Shown: positions 54,784 to 64,000 of the stretch, piece after piece
Numbering within the stretch: position 1 is the stretch's first letter
How the letters are laid out: the number at the start of each line of letters is the position of its first letter
NCBI RefSeq assembly: GCF_000412675.1
Contig: NC_021505.1
Span: 434,001-498,000, forward strand
Origin: Pseudomonas putida NBRC 14164
GTDB taxonomy: Bacteria; Pseudomonadota; Gammaproteobacteria; Pseudomonadales; Pseudomonadaceae
Reading direction: 5' to 3'
DNA: 64,000 nucleotides
Made by a program: the position numbers and the translations under genes
Notes under the pieces: model-generated
Seen by the model: only the letters and a program-made list of their open reading frames with translations
What the model was told of the DNA's origin: nothing
Database searches by the model: none

Positions 54784-55042
54784 GGTTTTTCCTCAACAGG
54801 TATTCGCGTTCAAGCATCGTTCTCAGCGCTTTTCGCTGGGAATCGGTCAAGTCATCCTGCATGTCTTTGCCGTACACCGTGAATAACCAGAATTGACAGC
54901 TAAGACCTCCGGTGCCCTTGATCGCATCCCCGGCGAAGGGATCCTTCATCAAGAGCAGCTGTAAGAGACGAAAGTCCTGATCATTCAGATAACTCGCTCG
55001 GTGACGTTCGAACGGGGGGAGCTCAACAAAAACTGCTTCCAT
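54761..55042 (-). pseudogene. RelE/HigB-type toxin with a probable internal deletion
   Basis: This 93-residue reading starts MEAVFVELPPFERHRASYLN and ends with FWLFTVYGKDMQDDLTDSQR and KALRTMLEREYLLR, both good matches to the family. In full-length relatives GTGGL is followed by about 28 residues (the RK-R-R- and RVIYYW strands with catalytic and RNA-contact residues) before QFWLFTVY. Here GTGGL (43-47) runs directly into SCQFWLF (junction near 54901). The deletion keeps frame, so a short protein could still be made but should be inactive. Confidence 0.7.
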
Positions 55043-55566
55043 TTATTGTACGTAACCTGCGTATAGTTTGGTGGGGGAGGCGAGGTCTGTCAATCCATTC
55101 GCTTTCCAGCCTATACACATTGGCGGGTTATCTGAGTGCTACTGAATTGCGGAATGTAACCCGGACAGAGGCTGGTAGGTTTTCGCACGACCGCCATGGC
55201 ACACGACGCGATATCGAGTGGGACAAACAAGGCGGTCGCGCGAAATCCTCATAGGCATGACTGGCCGAAACAAACTTAGGAGCGAGCGCCATCTCGCGAT
55301 GCGCCGCGCGGGCGGGGCTCGATCTTATAGGCGCTGCAAATCGCAAGGCGGGCACCCTTTGGCCTTTATGCGATCTGTCGGCCTGACATCAGTGAGCTTT
55401 AGGTAGGGCTGATCAGAAAATTCTTACGGCTCAGCACAATTTAAAGAATTACCCTACGGCCGCTATCGCCTCGGTCTGGCATCGCGGGAATCGCTTCACA
55501 GTTAACTTCACCGGGTCGCCGCAAATTCGGCGATCGGGCGTGAGAACCCGCTTTTTGGCCCGTGGC
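55043..55566. other. Unexplained gap between TA genes and gene remnant
   Basis: This stretch has no supported gene. Open frames here have no family resemblance and no ribosome site. Base composition is mixed, with AT-rich pieces (55410-55450) unlike flanking genes. The first 50 bp probably hold the TA promoter and autoregulatory operator. Confidence 0.5.
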
Positions 55567-55701
55567 CTCAATCAGGTCGCCACCGACTACGCCCAGCACC
55601 ACGCCCCCGAGCGCAGCCGTGACATCGTCTGGTCGATGCAGCATTCTGCTGAAAGCCTTTCGGCAATCCTCGATGGCCTGCTCGACGGCCAGGAAGCCTG
55701 A
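55567..55701 (+). pseudogene. C-terminal gene remnant
   Basis: The frame ending at the TGA 55699-55701 reads LNQVATDYAQHHAPERSRDI and then VWSMQHSAESLSAILDGLLD, with codon use and helical pattern of a real Pseudomonas protein. Upstream of about 55540 the same frame loses that character and reaches a stop at 55393 with no start. It is therefore probably the tail of a disrupted gene. I do not recognise the family. It is convergent with the Lrp-type gene. Confidence 0.45.
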
Positions 55702-55713
55702 CCGCCAGCCCGC

Positions 55714-56175
55714 TTAGACCGGCTGCCCACGGTCCACCTTGCTGCTGAGAATGATCGATGTGGTGGTCTTCTCCACCCCGTCGACGCTACCGATCTGGTC
55801 GAGCAGCTGGTCCAGTTGTTCGGGCGAGTCTGTACGCAGCCAGGCCACATAGTCGAATTCGCCGCTTACCGCACACAGCTGCTGCACCTGGCCCATGGCA
55901 CTCAGGCGGCGTACCACTTCCTTCCCGGAGCGCGGCTGCACCTTGATCCCCACGTACGCTTGCAGCCCGCCACCCATCACACTCTGACCCAAGCGCACGC
56001 CATAGCCTGAGATGACCTTGTTCTTCTCCAGCCGTTCCAGGCGCGAGTTGACGGTGGTGCGGGCGATGCCCAGCTGGCGCGCGAGGGTGGCGACGCTTTC
56101 GCGGGCGTTGATTTGCAGCAGGGCGATCAGCTGGCGATCGATTTCATCCAGCGTGATGGAGCGGGAATCCGACAT
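55714..56175 (-). CDS. Lrp/AsnC-family transcriptional regulator
   Basis: This 153-residue protein has an N-terminal HTH (LQINARESVATLARQLGIAR and TTVNSRLERLEKN) and a RAM ligand-binding domain (AYVGIKVQPRSGKEVVRRLS). Such proteins sense amino acids and form octamers. Its position upstream of davBA makes a role in lysine catabolism plausible, but the TA genes and remnant separate them, so this is inference. Confidence 0.92.
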   Translation of the reverse strand: MSDSRSITLDEIDRQLIALLQINARESVATLARQLGIARTTVNSRLERLEKNKVISGYGVRLGQSVMGGGLQAYVGIKVQPRSGKEVVRRLSAMGQVQQLCAVSGEFDYVAWLRTDSPEQLDQLLDQIGSVDGVEKTTTSIILSSKVDRGQPV

Positions 56176-56301
56176 GGCGAGTCTCTACGGTTGGCCTGCT
56201 AGCCTAGCCAGCGAGTGCCAATCAGGGCAAGGCCGGGCACAGCTGAACAATCCGGCGCGCTCCTACAGCGACCGCGCTGGCCTGGTGGCTGTGCCTTCGG
56301 C

Positions 56302-56889
56302 ATGATGAAGCGCCAGTCCAACGGGAAACTCAGCGTGAACCTCGACCACCTGCTCGAATGCTGGCGACTGGAAGTCTCCAACAAGAAAAGGCCCGGACGC
56401 CGTACCAGCCTGCTGTTCAACGTGCTGCGCCGTGCACGCAAGGACAACAAGCTGCGCTTTCTGTTTGCCTTCCGCCTGGCCCAGTACCTCGACGCCCGCG
56501 GCGGCCTGCTCCGGCGTCACGCGCGGCGCATGCAACAGCGGCTCAATCTCAAGTACGCGGTGGACATCGACATCGGCGCACAGATCGCGCCCGGCCTGCG
56601 CATCGCACACCTGCCTGGGGTGGTGATCACCCGGCACGTGAGCATCGGGCGCAATTTCTTTGTTCGGCAAAACTGCTCGATCGGCATCAAGACCCTCGGC
56701 TTGGCGGAATACGCGCTGCGCATTGGCGACAACGTGAGCATGGGCGCCAACAGTTGCATCGTTGCCGACTGTATCGAGATTGGTGACGACGTGGTGATCG
56801 GAGCGATGTCGCTGGTTACGCGGGATATTCCGGATGGCATGACGTTCTACAACCCGCGGCAGGTCGAGATGCGGCCGAGAGAGACGTAA
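56302..56889 (+). CDS. Hexapeptide-repeat acetyltransferase (serine acetyltransferase-like)
   Basis: This 195-residue left-handed beta-helix acyltransferase has a short helical N-terminal region and hexapeptide repeats from about residue 105 (IDIGAQIAPGLRIAHLPGVV, ISIGRN-type turns, IGDNVSMGANSCIVADCIEI). A histidine of the serine-acetyltransferase type is present in IAHLPGVVITRHV. It lacks the long N-terminal domain of CysE, so the substrate is uncertain. The tandem ATG start lacks a clear ribosome site; an upstream start at 56215 would translate a REP remnant. Confidence 0.85.
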   Translation: MMKRQSNGKLSVNLDHLLECWRLEVSNKKRPGRRTSLLFNVLRRARKDNKLRFLFAFRLAQYLDARGGLLRRHARRMQQRLNLKYAVDIDIGAQIAPGLRIAHLPGVVITRHVSIGRNFFVRQNCSIGIKTLGLAEYALRIGDNVSMGANSCIVADCIEIGDDVVIGAMSLVTRDIPDGMTFYNPRQVEMRPRET

Positions 56890-56973
56890 CCAGAAACGTT
56901 ACATTTTTGAGGCTGTAGGCGTGTTGCTCGAATGGTACTGTCTGGTGCAACCATTGCACTGTATGATTAGCCC

Positions 56974-57216
56974 ATGCCCACGATCCATCGATTGTCCAAT
57001 TGCGTAATCTGCCTGTATGCAAATGATCATCTGCCCCCGCATTTCCATCTGCGATTCAGTGATGGTCGTCAGGCACTGATCGCGATCAATGACTTGACTC
57101 CGGTGGCCGGCTTTGGTGGTTCGCGGGTTTCCCAGCGCGAGATGAGCGAAGCGCTCGAATGGGCGTCGCGGAACAGGGCTCGACTGCTAGCAATTTGGGA
57201 GGAGCTGAATCCATGA
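56974..57216 (+). CDS. DUF4160-family small protein
   Basis: This 80-residue protein has the family signature of histidines and aromatic residues CLYANDHLPPHFHLRFSDGR near residues 13-32. The DUF4160/DUF2442 gene pair is widespread and mobile-looking and is often listed as a possible toxin-antitoxin set. It overlaps the next gene by four bases (ATGA). Function is unknown. Confidence 0.8.
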   Translation: MPTIHRLSNCVICLYANDHLPPHFHLRFSDGRQALIAINDLTPVAGFGGSRVSQREMSEALEWASRNRARLLAIWEELNP

Positions 57217-57746
57217 CCAACAAACAATTCCAGCTGACAGAGGTCGCCGCGGTGGCCCCCGCTTCATTGCTGCTGACCTTTGCGGACGGGCAGCAATTCA
57301 CGGTGGCGCTGGATGAAATCATCGGGAAACACACGACGTTGGCCCCGCTTGCCGACCCCGAGGTATTCGCAACGGCTGCCATTGGCGAGTGGAATGACAC
57401 GGTCATCTGGGCCAACAACGACAATCTTGAACTTGCTGCTGACAACCTGCGTGCACGAGCGGTTGAACAGGCAGGGGAGTGTTCACATGAACTCATCTGG
57501 AATTGGATGGCCAAGCATGAGTTGACGTTGGATCGTGCTGCACAGGAGCTCGGGCTGAGCAGGCGGATGTTGGCTTATTACCGTAGTGGCGAAAAACCCG
57601 TGCCGAAGACTGTGGCCCTGGCTATGAAAGGATGGGAAGCACTTCGGTTGGCTGAGGCGCGAGCAAACAGCGCATCTCGTCACACGTCTGGCAAGTACAC
57701 AGACAGTTTGGTGGGGGCGGGGCATGTACGGAAGAAGAGAGCGTAA
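57213..57746 (+). CDS. DUF2442 protein with C-terminal HTH
   Basis: This 177-residue protein has a DUF2442 domain in the first 80 residues (FQLTEVAAVAPASLLLTFAD, GEWNDTVIWANNDNLEL) and a Cro/C1-like HTH from about 108 (WMAKHELTLDRAAQELGLSR and YYRSGEKPVPKTVALAMKGW). It looks like the DNA-binding antitoxin-like partner of the DUF4160 protein. Its end lies about 55 bp from the 3' end of tRNA-Ile2. Confidence 0.82.
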   Translation: MTNKQFQLTEVAAVAPASLLLTFADGQQFTVALDEIIGKHTTLAPLADPEVFATAAIGEWNDTVIWANNDNLELAADNLRARAVEQAGECSHELIWNWMAKHELTLDRAAQELGLSRRMLAYYRSGEKPVPKTVALAMKGWEALRLAEARANSASRHTSGKYTDSLVGAGHVRKKRA

Positions 57747-57767
57747 CTGCGTAGCCGATCCACAGCC

Positions 57768-57797
57768 AAAAAAAGCCGCGCATTTGCGCGGCTTTCG
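57768..57797. terminator. Bidirectional terminator between DUF2442 gene and tRNA
   Basis: AAAGCCGCGCA-TTT-GCGCGGCTTT is flanked by A- and T-runs on opposite strands and can serve both convergent units. Confidence 0.85.
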
Positions 57798-57801
57798 TAT
57801 T

Positions 57802-57878
57802 TGGTGGGCCCACACGGACTTGAACCGTGGACCAAAGGATTATGAGTCCTCTGCTCTAACCAACTGAGCTATAGGCCC
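57802..57878 (-). tRNA. tRNA-Ile2 (anticodon CAU, lysidine-modified)
   Basis: The cloverleaf is complete with encoded CCA. The acceptor GGGCCTA pairs with TGGGCCC, the anticodon loop is CTCATAA and the T loop is TTCAAGT. The CAU anticodon could mean Met, but C4-G69 and C5-G68 in the acceptor are TilS determinants seen in tRNA-Ile2 and not in elongator tRNA-Met. It therefore decodes AUA after lysidine modification. Its 3' end faces the DUF4160/DUF2442 module. Confidence 0.93.
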
Positions 57879-57894
57879 TCAGTAAGTGGCCGGA

Positions 57895-60800
57895 TTATAA
57901 CGAGGGTTTCGCACCTGTGCCATCTGAAAGATCCGATAGTGCTATGCGAAGAAACGTTGCCGCGAACTCGCTTGGCGGCAGCGGCAGGCTGACGATGTAG
58001 CCCTGGATCTGCTCGCAGCCCTCGGCCGCCAGGAAGCGTTGCTGAGCCTGGTTTTCCACGCCCTCGGCAATGATGGTCAGTTGCATGCTGCGCCCCAGGG
58101 CAATGATCGCACGGGCGATGGCGGCGTCGTGGGGGTCGTCGGGCAGGCCACGGATGAACGACTTGTCGATCTTGAGAATGTCCAGCGGCAGGCGCTTGAG
58201 ATAGCTCAGCGATGAATAGCCGGTGCCAAAGTCGTCGATGGCCAGCTGCACGCCCAGTTTTTTCAGCTGGTACAGCACGGCCAGTGCTTCTTCCGCCTGG
58301 CTCATGATGAAGTTTTCGGTGATCTCCAGTTGCAGGTCACCCGCCTTGAGCTGGTAGTGCTTGAGCAACTGTTCGATGCGCCGGGCCAGGTGTGGCTGGC
58401 GTAGCTGGGCGCCGGCGAGGTTGATCGACAATGGGCCGAAGGGTTCGTAGTGCTGCTTCCAGGCCTGCATCTGCCGACAGGCTTGTTCCAGTACCCAGTC
58501 GCCGAGCTGGAGGATGGTGCCGTTCTCTTCTGCCAGGTGGATGAAGTGCTCTGGCGGCACTTCACCAAAGGTCGGGTGGCTCCAGCGGATCAGCGCCTCG
58601 GCGCCTACCAGGTTCTGGGTCTTGAGGCTGAGCTTGGGCTGGAAGCACAGGCTCATTTCGTTGCGTTCGACGGCTCGGCGCAGCTCGTGCTCCAGGGCGA
58701 TGCGCTCGCTGGCCTGGGCGGTCAGGTCGCGGGTGTAGGCTTCAACGCGGTTGCGGCCTTTGGCTTTGGAGCGGTACATGGCAGCGTCGGCGTTGCGGAT
58801 CAGCGTGGCCACGTCGGTGCCGTCCTGCGGATACAGGCTGATGCCGATGCTGGCGCTGGTGAAGAACTCGTGCTCACCGGCCTGGAACGGTGCGACAAAG
58901 CAGGCCAGCAGCTTGTTGGCGATGGTGCTGGCGTCACTGGGCTTGTGCAGGCCGGGCAGCAGGATGATGAACTCGTCGCCGCCCAGGCGGGCTACGGTGT
59001 CGACGTCCCGCACCTGTTCTTTCAGGCGCTGTGCAATGCCCTTGAGCAGCAGGTCGCCGACCGGGTGGCCAAGGCTGTCGTTGATGTGCTTGAAGCGGTC
59101 GAGGTCAAGGAACAGCACCGCGCCCTGGCGGTTGGACACCTGAGCGCAAGTGAGCACGGCCTGCAGGCGGTTCTCGAACAAGGCACGGTTCGGCAGGCCG
59201 GTCAGCGGGTCGTGGTGGGCCTGGTAGTCGAGCTTGGCCTGGGCGTGCTTGAGGCTGGAAATGTCGGCGAACACGGCAACGAAGTGGGTGATCTCGCGTT
59301 CGCTGTTGCGCACCGCACTGATGGTCAGCCAGCCGGGGTACAGTTCGCCGTTCTTGCGCTTGTTGTAGATCTCACCTTGCCAGTGGCCCTCGGCAGTAAG
59401 CTGGTGCCACATGGCGGCATAGAAGGCGCTGTCATGCTGGCCGGAGGCAAGCAGGCGAGGGGTCTGGCCGAGGGCTTCGATCTCGCTGTAGCCGGTGATT
59501 TCGCTGAAGGCGCGGTTGACGGCACTGATGCGTTGGTCGATGTCGGTGATCAGCACGCCTTCGGCGGTGTTCTCGAACACGGTGGCGGCCAGCTGCAGTT
59601 TTTCCTGCATCAGGTGGCGCTCGGTGATGTCGCGGGCGATGGTCAGCATGCAATCGACGCCGCCAATCGGCAGGGGCCTGGCGGACAGCTCGCACAGGCG
59701 GATCTGCCCGTCGCTGCGGCGGATGTGGCAGGTGAAATCGCGCACGAAGCCGTCGCGGTTGAGCTGGTCGACCATGCGTTTGCGTTCGTTGAGGTCGACC
59801 CAGATACCCAGGTCAAGCGAGGTCTGGTCGATGGTCGGGTTGAGGTCGTAGCCTGTGAGGCGGCAGAAGCCTTCGTTCACCTCGAGCAGCAAACCGTCGC
59901 TCTGGCGCGACAGCAGCAGGCCGTCGGGCGAAGCGTGGAAGGCCTTGGCGAATTTCTCTTCCGAGGTTTGCAACTGCCCCTGGGTTTCCTTGAGCTGGCT
60001 GATGTCGCGCACCGCCACCACCAGTGCCGGGGTGCCGTCGAGTTCGAAGGTTTCGGCCGAGGTGAGGCCGGTGAACAGTTGGCCATTGCTGCGCCGGAAG
60101 CTCATTTCCAGGTTGCGGATACCGCCTTGGTGCAGGCGCTCAAGCAGCGGGGGGCCGGAGCCTTCGACACCCCACAGGTGCAGATCCGTAGCGCTGCGGC
60201 CAAGCACCTGTCCCGCGGTCAGGCCGATCTGCTCTTCGAAGGCTTCGTTCACCTCCAGCAGGCAGCCGTCGCTGTGGCGGGCGATCAGCAGAATGTCGGG
60301 GCACTGCTGGAACACCGAGGCAAACTTTTGTTCGGAAAGGCGCAGGGCGTCCTCGGTACGCTTGGTTTCGCTGATGTCGATCATCAGCCCGCGCATCACT
60401 GGCTGGTGCCCGTGTTCGATCATGCTGACGATATTGCGTACCCACAGGGGCTGGCCGTCAGCCCGGATTACCCGATAGTCCAGGCTATGGTCGCGTCCGG
60501 CTGCGGTTTCGCTGTCGCAGTAGGCCTGGGCCCAGAGGGCGTCCTCCGGGTGCAGGATGCTGCGCCAGAAGCCCGGCCTGAGCCAGTCGCTCAGCGGGTA
60601 GCCAAGCAAGTCTTCGGCATGTGGGGAGACGTAGCTGTAGGTGAAGTCGTTGGCATCGGCTTCCCAGGCGATGGCGGACAGGCTCTCGACCAGGCCGCGG
60701 TAGTGGTACTCGCTGCTGCGCAGCTCCTGCTCCAGTGCGATACGCCGGGAAATTTCCGAGCTGAGCCGACGATTGATACGGATCACCACGGCCAGCACGG

Positions 60801-61638
60801 CCATCAGCAACAGCACCGTTGGCAGGCCATACACCAGCAGGTCAGACCAGAACATCCGTTGGTCGACCACATTACCCACCCAGCGCTGCTGGATCTGGCT
60901 GACTTCGCCGCTGCTCATGTCGGCCATGACTTTGTCCAGAATGCCCACCAGCACTTTGTTGTCGCGTGGTGCGGCCATGGCCAACTGGTAGCGGTAGGGC
61001 GTTTCGCCACTGACGTAGAGCCCATCGAGCTTGAGCTGGCGCAGGCTCCAGATGCTTGAAGCGAGGTCGCCGACCACGGCGTCCACCTGATCGGTGGCCA
61101 AGGCCTGCAAGGTGGAGCTCACATTGGGCAGTGCCACCAGGTTGAGGTCGGGGTGATGCGTACGCAGCAGTTCGTGCGGGGCGTAGTTTTCGACCACGGC
61201 TATCTTCAGGCCGTACAGGTCGTCCAGTTTGCGCGGTTGTGCGCCGCCTTTGTGGGCGAGGATGACGATGGGGAAGTCGAGGTACGGGCGGGTGAAGGCC
61301 AGGTAGCCTTGGCGTTCGGGGGTGGACATGATACCGGGCAGCAGGTCGATGCGGTTTTCCCGCGCTTGCGCCAATACCTCGGTCCAGCTGCTGGGCTCGA
61401 CCGGTTTGAGCGTCACGCCCAGGCGTTGCTGGATCGCGGCGATGTAATCGGCGGCCAATCCCTGGTACCGGCCCTCCTGGTCGCGAAACTCGAACGGTGG
61501 CCAAGAGGCGTCTACGCCCAGGCTCAGCTGTTGGTGGGCAGCCAGCCAGGCTTTCTCCTCGTCTGTCAGGGTCAGGGCGCCGGCCGTTGTGTTCCACAAA
61601 ATCAGGAGCAGCAGCAGAATGGCCGGCATGAGCGGCAT
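57895..61638 (-). CDS. rmcA: Redox-linked c-di-GMP regulator with SBP, PAS, GGDEF and EAL domains (RmcA-like)
   Basis: This 1247-residue membrane protein is the probable orthologue of P. aeruginosa RmcA (PA0575), which lies beside rpoD. It has a signal peptide, a periplasmic SBP_bac_3 domain (about 25-255), one membrane helix (about 268-290), four PAS repeats (about 310-790), then GGDEF (886-890, with the RxxD inhibitory site RDVD five residues earlier) and EAL (E1014-A-L). Both catalytic motifs are intact. In P. aeruginosa RmcA degrades c-di-GMP in response to redox state. Confidence 0.92.
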   Translation of the reverse strand: MPLMPAILLLLLILWNTTAGALTLTDEEKAWLAAHQQLSLGVDASWPPFEFRDQEGRYQGLAADYIAAIQQRLGVTLKPVEPSSWTEVLAQARENRIDLLPGIMSTPERQGYLAFTRPYLDFPIVILAHKGGAQPRKLDDLYGLKIAVVENYAPHELLRTHHPDLNLVALPNVSSTLQALATDQVDAVVGDLASSIWSLRQLKLDGLYVSGETPYRYQLAMAAPRDNKVLVGILDKVMADMSSGEVSQIQQRWVGNVVDQRMFWSDLLVYGLPTVLLLMAVLAVVIRINRRLSSEISRRIALEQELRSSEYHYRGLVESLSAIAWEADANDFTYSYVSPHAEDLLGYPLSDWLRPGFWRSILHPEDALWAQAYCDSETAAGRDHSLDYRVIRADGQPLWVRNIVSMIEHGHQPVMRGLMIDISETKRTEDALRLSEQKFASVFQQCPDILLIARHSDGCLLEVNEAFEEQIGLTAGQVLGRSATDLHLWGVEGSGPPLLERLHQGGIRNLEMSFRRSNGQLFTGLTSAETFELDGTPALVVAVRDISQLKETQGQLQTSEEKFAKAFHASPDGLLLSRQSDGLLLEVNEGFCRLTGYDLNPTIDQTSLDLGIWVDLNERKRMVDQLNRDGFVRDFTCHIRRSDGQIRLCELSARPLPIGGVDCMLTIARDITERHLMQEKLQLAATVFENTAEGVLITDIDQRISAVNRAFSEITGYSEIEALGQTPRLLASGQHDSAFYAAMWHQLTAEGHWQGEIYNKRKNGELYPGWLTISAVRNSEREITHFVAVFADISSLKHAQAKLDYQAHHDPLTGLPNRALFENRLQAVLTCAQVSNRQGAVLFLDLDRFKHINDSLGHPVGDLLLKGIAQRLKEQVRDVDTVARLGGDEFIILLPGLHKPSDASTIANKLLACFVAPFQAGEHEFFTSASIGISLYPQDGTDVATLIRNADAAMYRSKAKGRNRVEAYTRDLTAQASERIALEHELRRAVERNEMSLCFQPKLSLKTQNLVGAEALIRWSHPTFGEVPPEHFIHLAEENGTILQLGDWVLEQACRQMQAWKQHYEPFGPLSINLAGAQLRQPHLARRIEQLLKHYQLKAGDLQLEITENFIMSQAEEALAVLYQLKKLGVQLAIDDFGTGYSSLSYLKRLPLDILKIDKSFIRGLPDDPHDAAIARAIIALGRSMQLTIIAEGVENQAQQRFLAAEGCEQIQGYIVSLPLPPSEFAATFLRIALSDLSDGTGAKPSL

Positions 61639-61712
61639 AGCGGCCTCGCATTTTTGGGGTCTGACGTCGAGTGTAGACGGGCATTGCGCAAGCGTGGGGT
61701 AAGCGAGATACG

Positions 61713-61810
61713 TGTAGGAGCAGCTTTGTGCTGCGAATGGGCCGGTATGGGCGCAGGTGTACGGTGACCCGGATGGCCTCTTCGCAGCACAAGGCTGCCC
61801 TACAGGGACC
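61713..61810. repeat. Inverted REP pair between rmcA and rpoD
   Basis: Two GTAGGAGCAGCTTTGTGCTG-type copies face each other just upstream of rmcA. Confidence 0.8.
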
Positions 61811-61836
61811 GCGAGTGTTTCAAAAGACAGAAAAGA

Positions 61837-61864
61837 AAAACCCCGGCCTGGGCCGGGGTTTTGT
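61837..61864 (-). terminator. rpoD terminator
   Basis: AAAACCCCGGCCCAGGCCGGGGTTTTT on the minus strand is a strong stem with T-tract directly after the rpoD stop. Confidence 0.92.
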
Positions 61865-61866
61865 CA

Positions 61867-63717
<1,851 letters not shown>

Positions 63718-63784
63718 AACACCCTATCCACTGAAGGTCTTGGCGGGCAAAAAACAAGCCGAGGATTATACCCGAGCATGGGCC

Positions 63785-64000
63785 TCACGCGCCAGATGAG
63801 GTCGGCGTTTGTGCGGGAACATTCCGGCTCAGCAGGGCGAGGAGCTGGGTTTTTTCCTCGCTGGTCAACTCACTTTGACGTGATTTCCTGAGCAGTTGTT
63901 CCAGGCTGCGCTCGCGTTGGCGGGCGGACAAGCTAGTTATAGTGTCGAAAAACTGTTGTTCAAGGTTGTCGGCTACGATCAGCCATTCCTTTTCCGCCAG
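63785..64000 (-). CDS. dnaG: DNA primase, C-terminal end (cut by window edge)
   Basis: Seventy-one residues of the helicase-binding C-terminal domain are visible: LAEKEWLIVADNLEQQFFDT followed by helical segments ending NVPAQTPTSSGA and a TGA stop. DnaG makes primers for replication and binds DnaB through this region. The gene continues beyond the right edge. It lies 67 bp upstream of rpoD. Confidence 0.9.
   Translation of the reverse strand: MAEKEWLIVADNLEQQFFDTITSLSARQRERSLEQLLRKSRQSELTSEEKTQLLALLSRNVPAQTPTSSGA

Noticed and set aside
55128..55355. Minus-strand frame of 75 residues in the unexplained gap
   Set aside because: It has arginine/serine/proline-rich content, no ribosome site and no recognisable domain; it is probably non-coding.
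56215..56301. N-terminal extension of the acetyltransferase
   Set aside because: The extra codons translate a degraded REP-like sequence (GCGCTCCTACAGCGACCGCG), so the internal tandem ATG is preferred.
57802..57878. Elongator tRNA-Met
   Set aside because: The CAU anticodon fits, but acceptor pairs C4-G69 and C5-G68 point to lysidine-modified tRNA-Ile2.

Overview
The window is a chromosomal segment of a Pseudomonas putida-group bacterium. The evidence is high GC with strong G/C third positions, many 35-bp-class P. putida REP elements in inverted pairs, and a familiar gene order: aceE-glnE-waaFCGP, bioBFHCD, the pqq operon, the davBA lysine-catabolism genes and rmcA-rpoD-dnaG. Assignments come from reading the sequence and from recalled family knowledge; no database search was possible.

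Layout. 1-4109: divergent aceE (start of gene only) and glnE, separated by 383 bp with two tandem TGTAGT-N3-ACTACA palindromes. 4336-11296: an LPS inner-core operon (waaF, waaC, waaG, waaP, three more kinase-fold proteins). 11315-14092: a convergent gene for a 925-residue protein resembling the Pseudomonas DUF6543 / dermonecrotic-toxin-like family. 14159-19636: iron uptake (small membrane protein, PepSY protein, TonB receptor, FecR anti-sigma, ECF sigma with a candidate Fur box). 19906-23207: exonuclease plus cNMP/CBS/DUF294 pair and a lone receiver protein. 23346-30374: glcB, a GcvR-like ACT protein, rarD, a YihE-like kinase, modE-like and comF genes. 30464-34922: the biotin operon with a BirA operator that overlaps the first codons of comF. 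35135-40914: a mini flagellar-rod-like protein and two FadE-type acyl-CoA dehydrogenases flanking a GGDEF protein; the first dehydrogenase has a PsrA-type box. 41140-41273: the sRNA RsmY with a GacA box. 41286-44011: LysR regulator, class III aminotransferase, Pmp3-like peptide. 44045-51671: S9 peptidase and pqqE, D, C, B, A, F. 51815-54306: davA and davB.

54469-57746 is the most disturbed part. It holds a HigA-type antitoxin beside a toxin gene that appears to have lost its core, about 670 bp of unexplained sequence ending in a gene remnant, an Lrp regulator, an acetyltransferase, and a DUF4160/DUF2442-HTH pair next to tRNA-Ile2(CAU). The conserved chromosome resumes with rmcA, rpoD and the end of dnaG.

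The best candidates for something undescribed are the DUF6543-like protein, the decayed toxin/intact antitoxin pair, the DUF4160/DUF2442-HTH pair, and a short convergent intergenic region with two perfect DnaA boxes.
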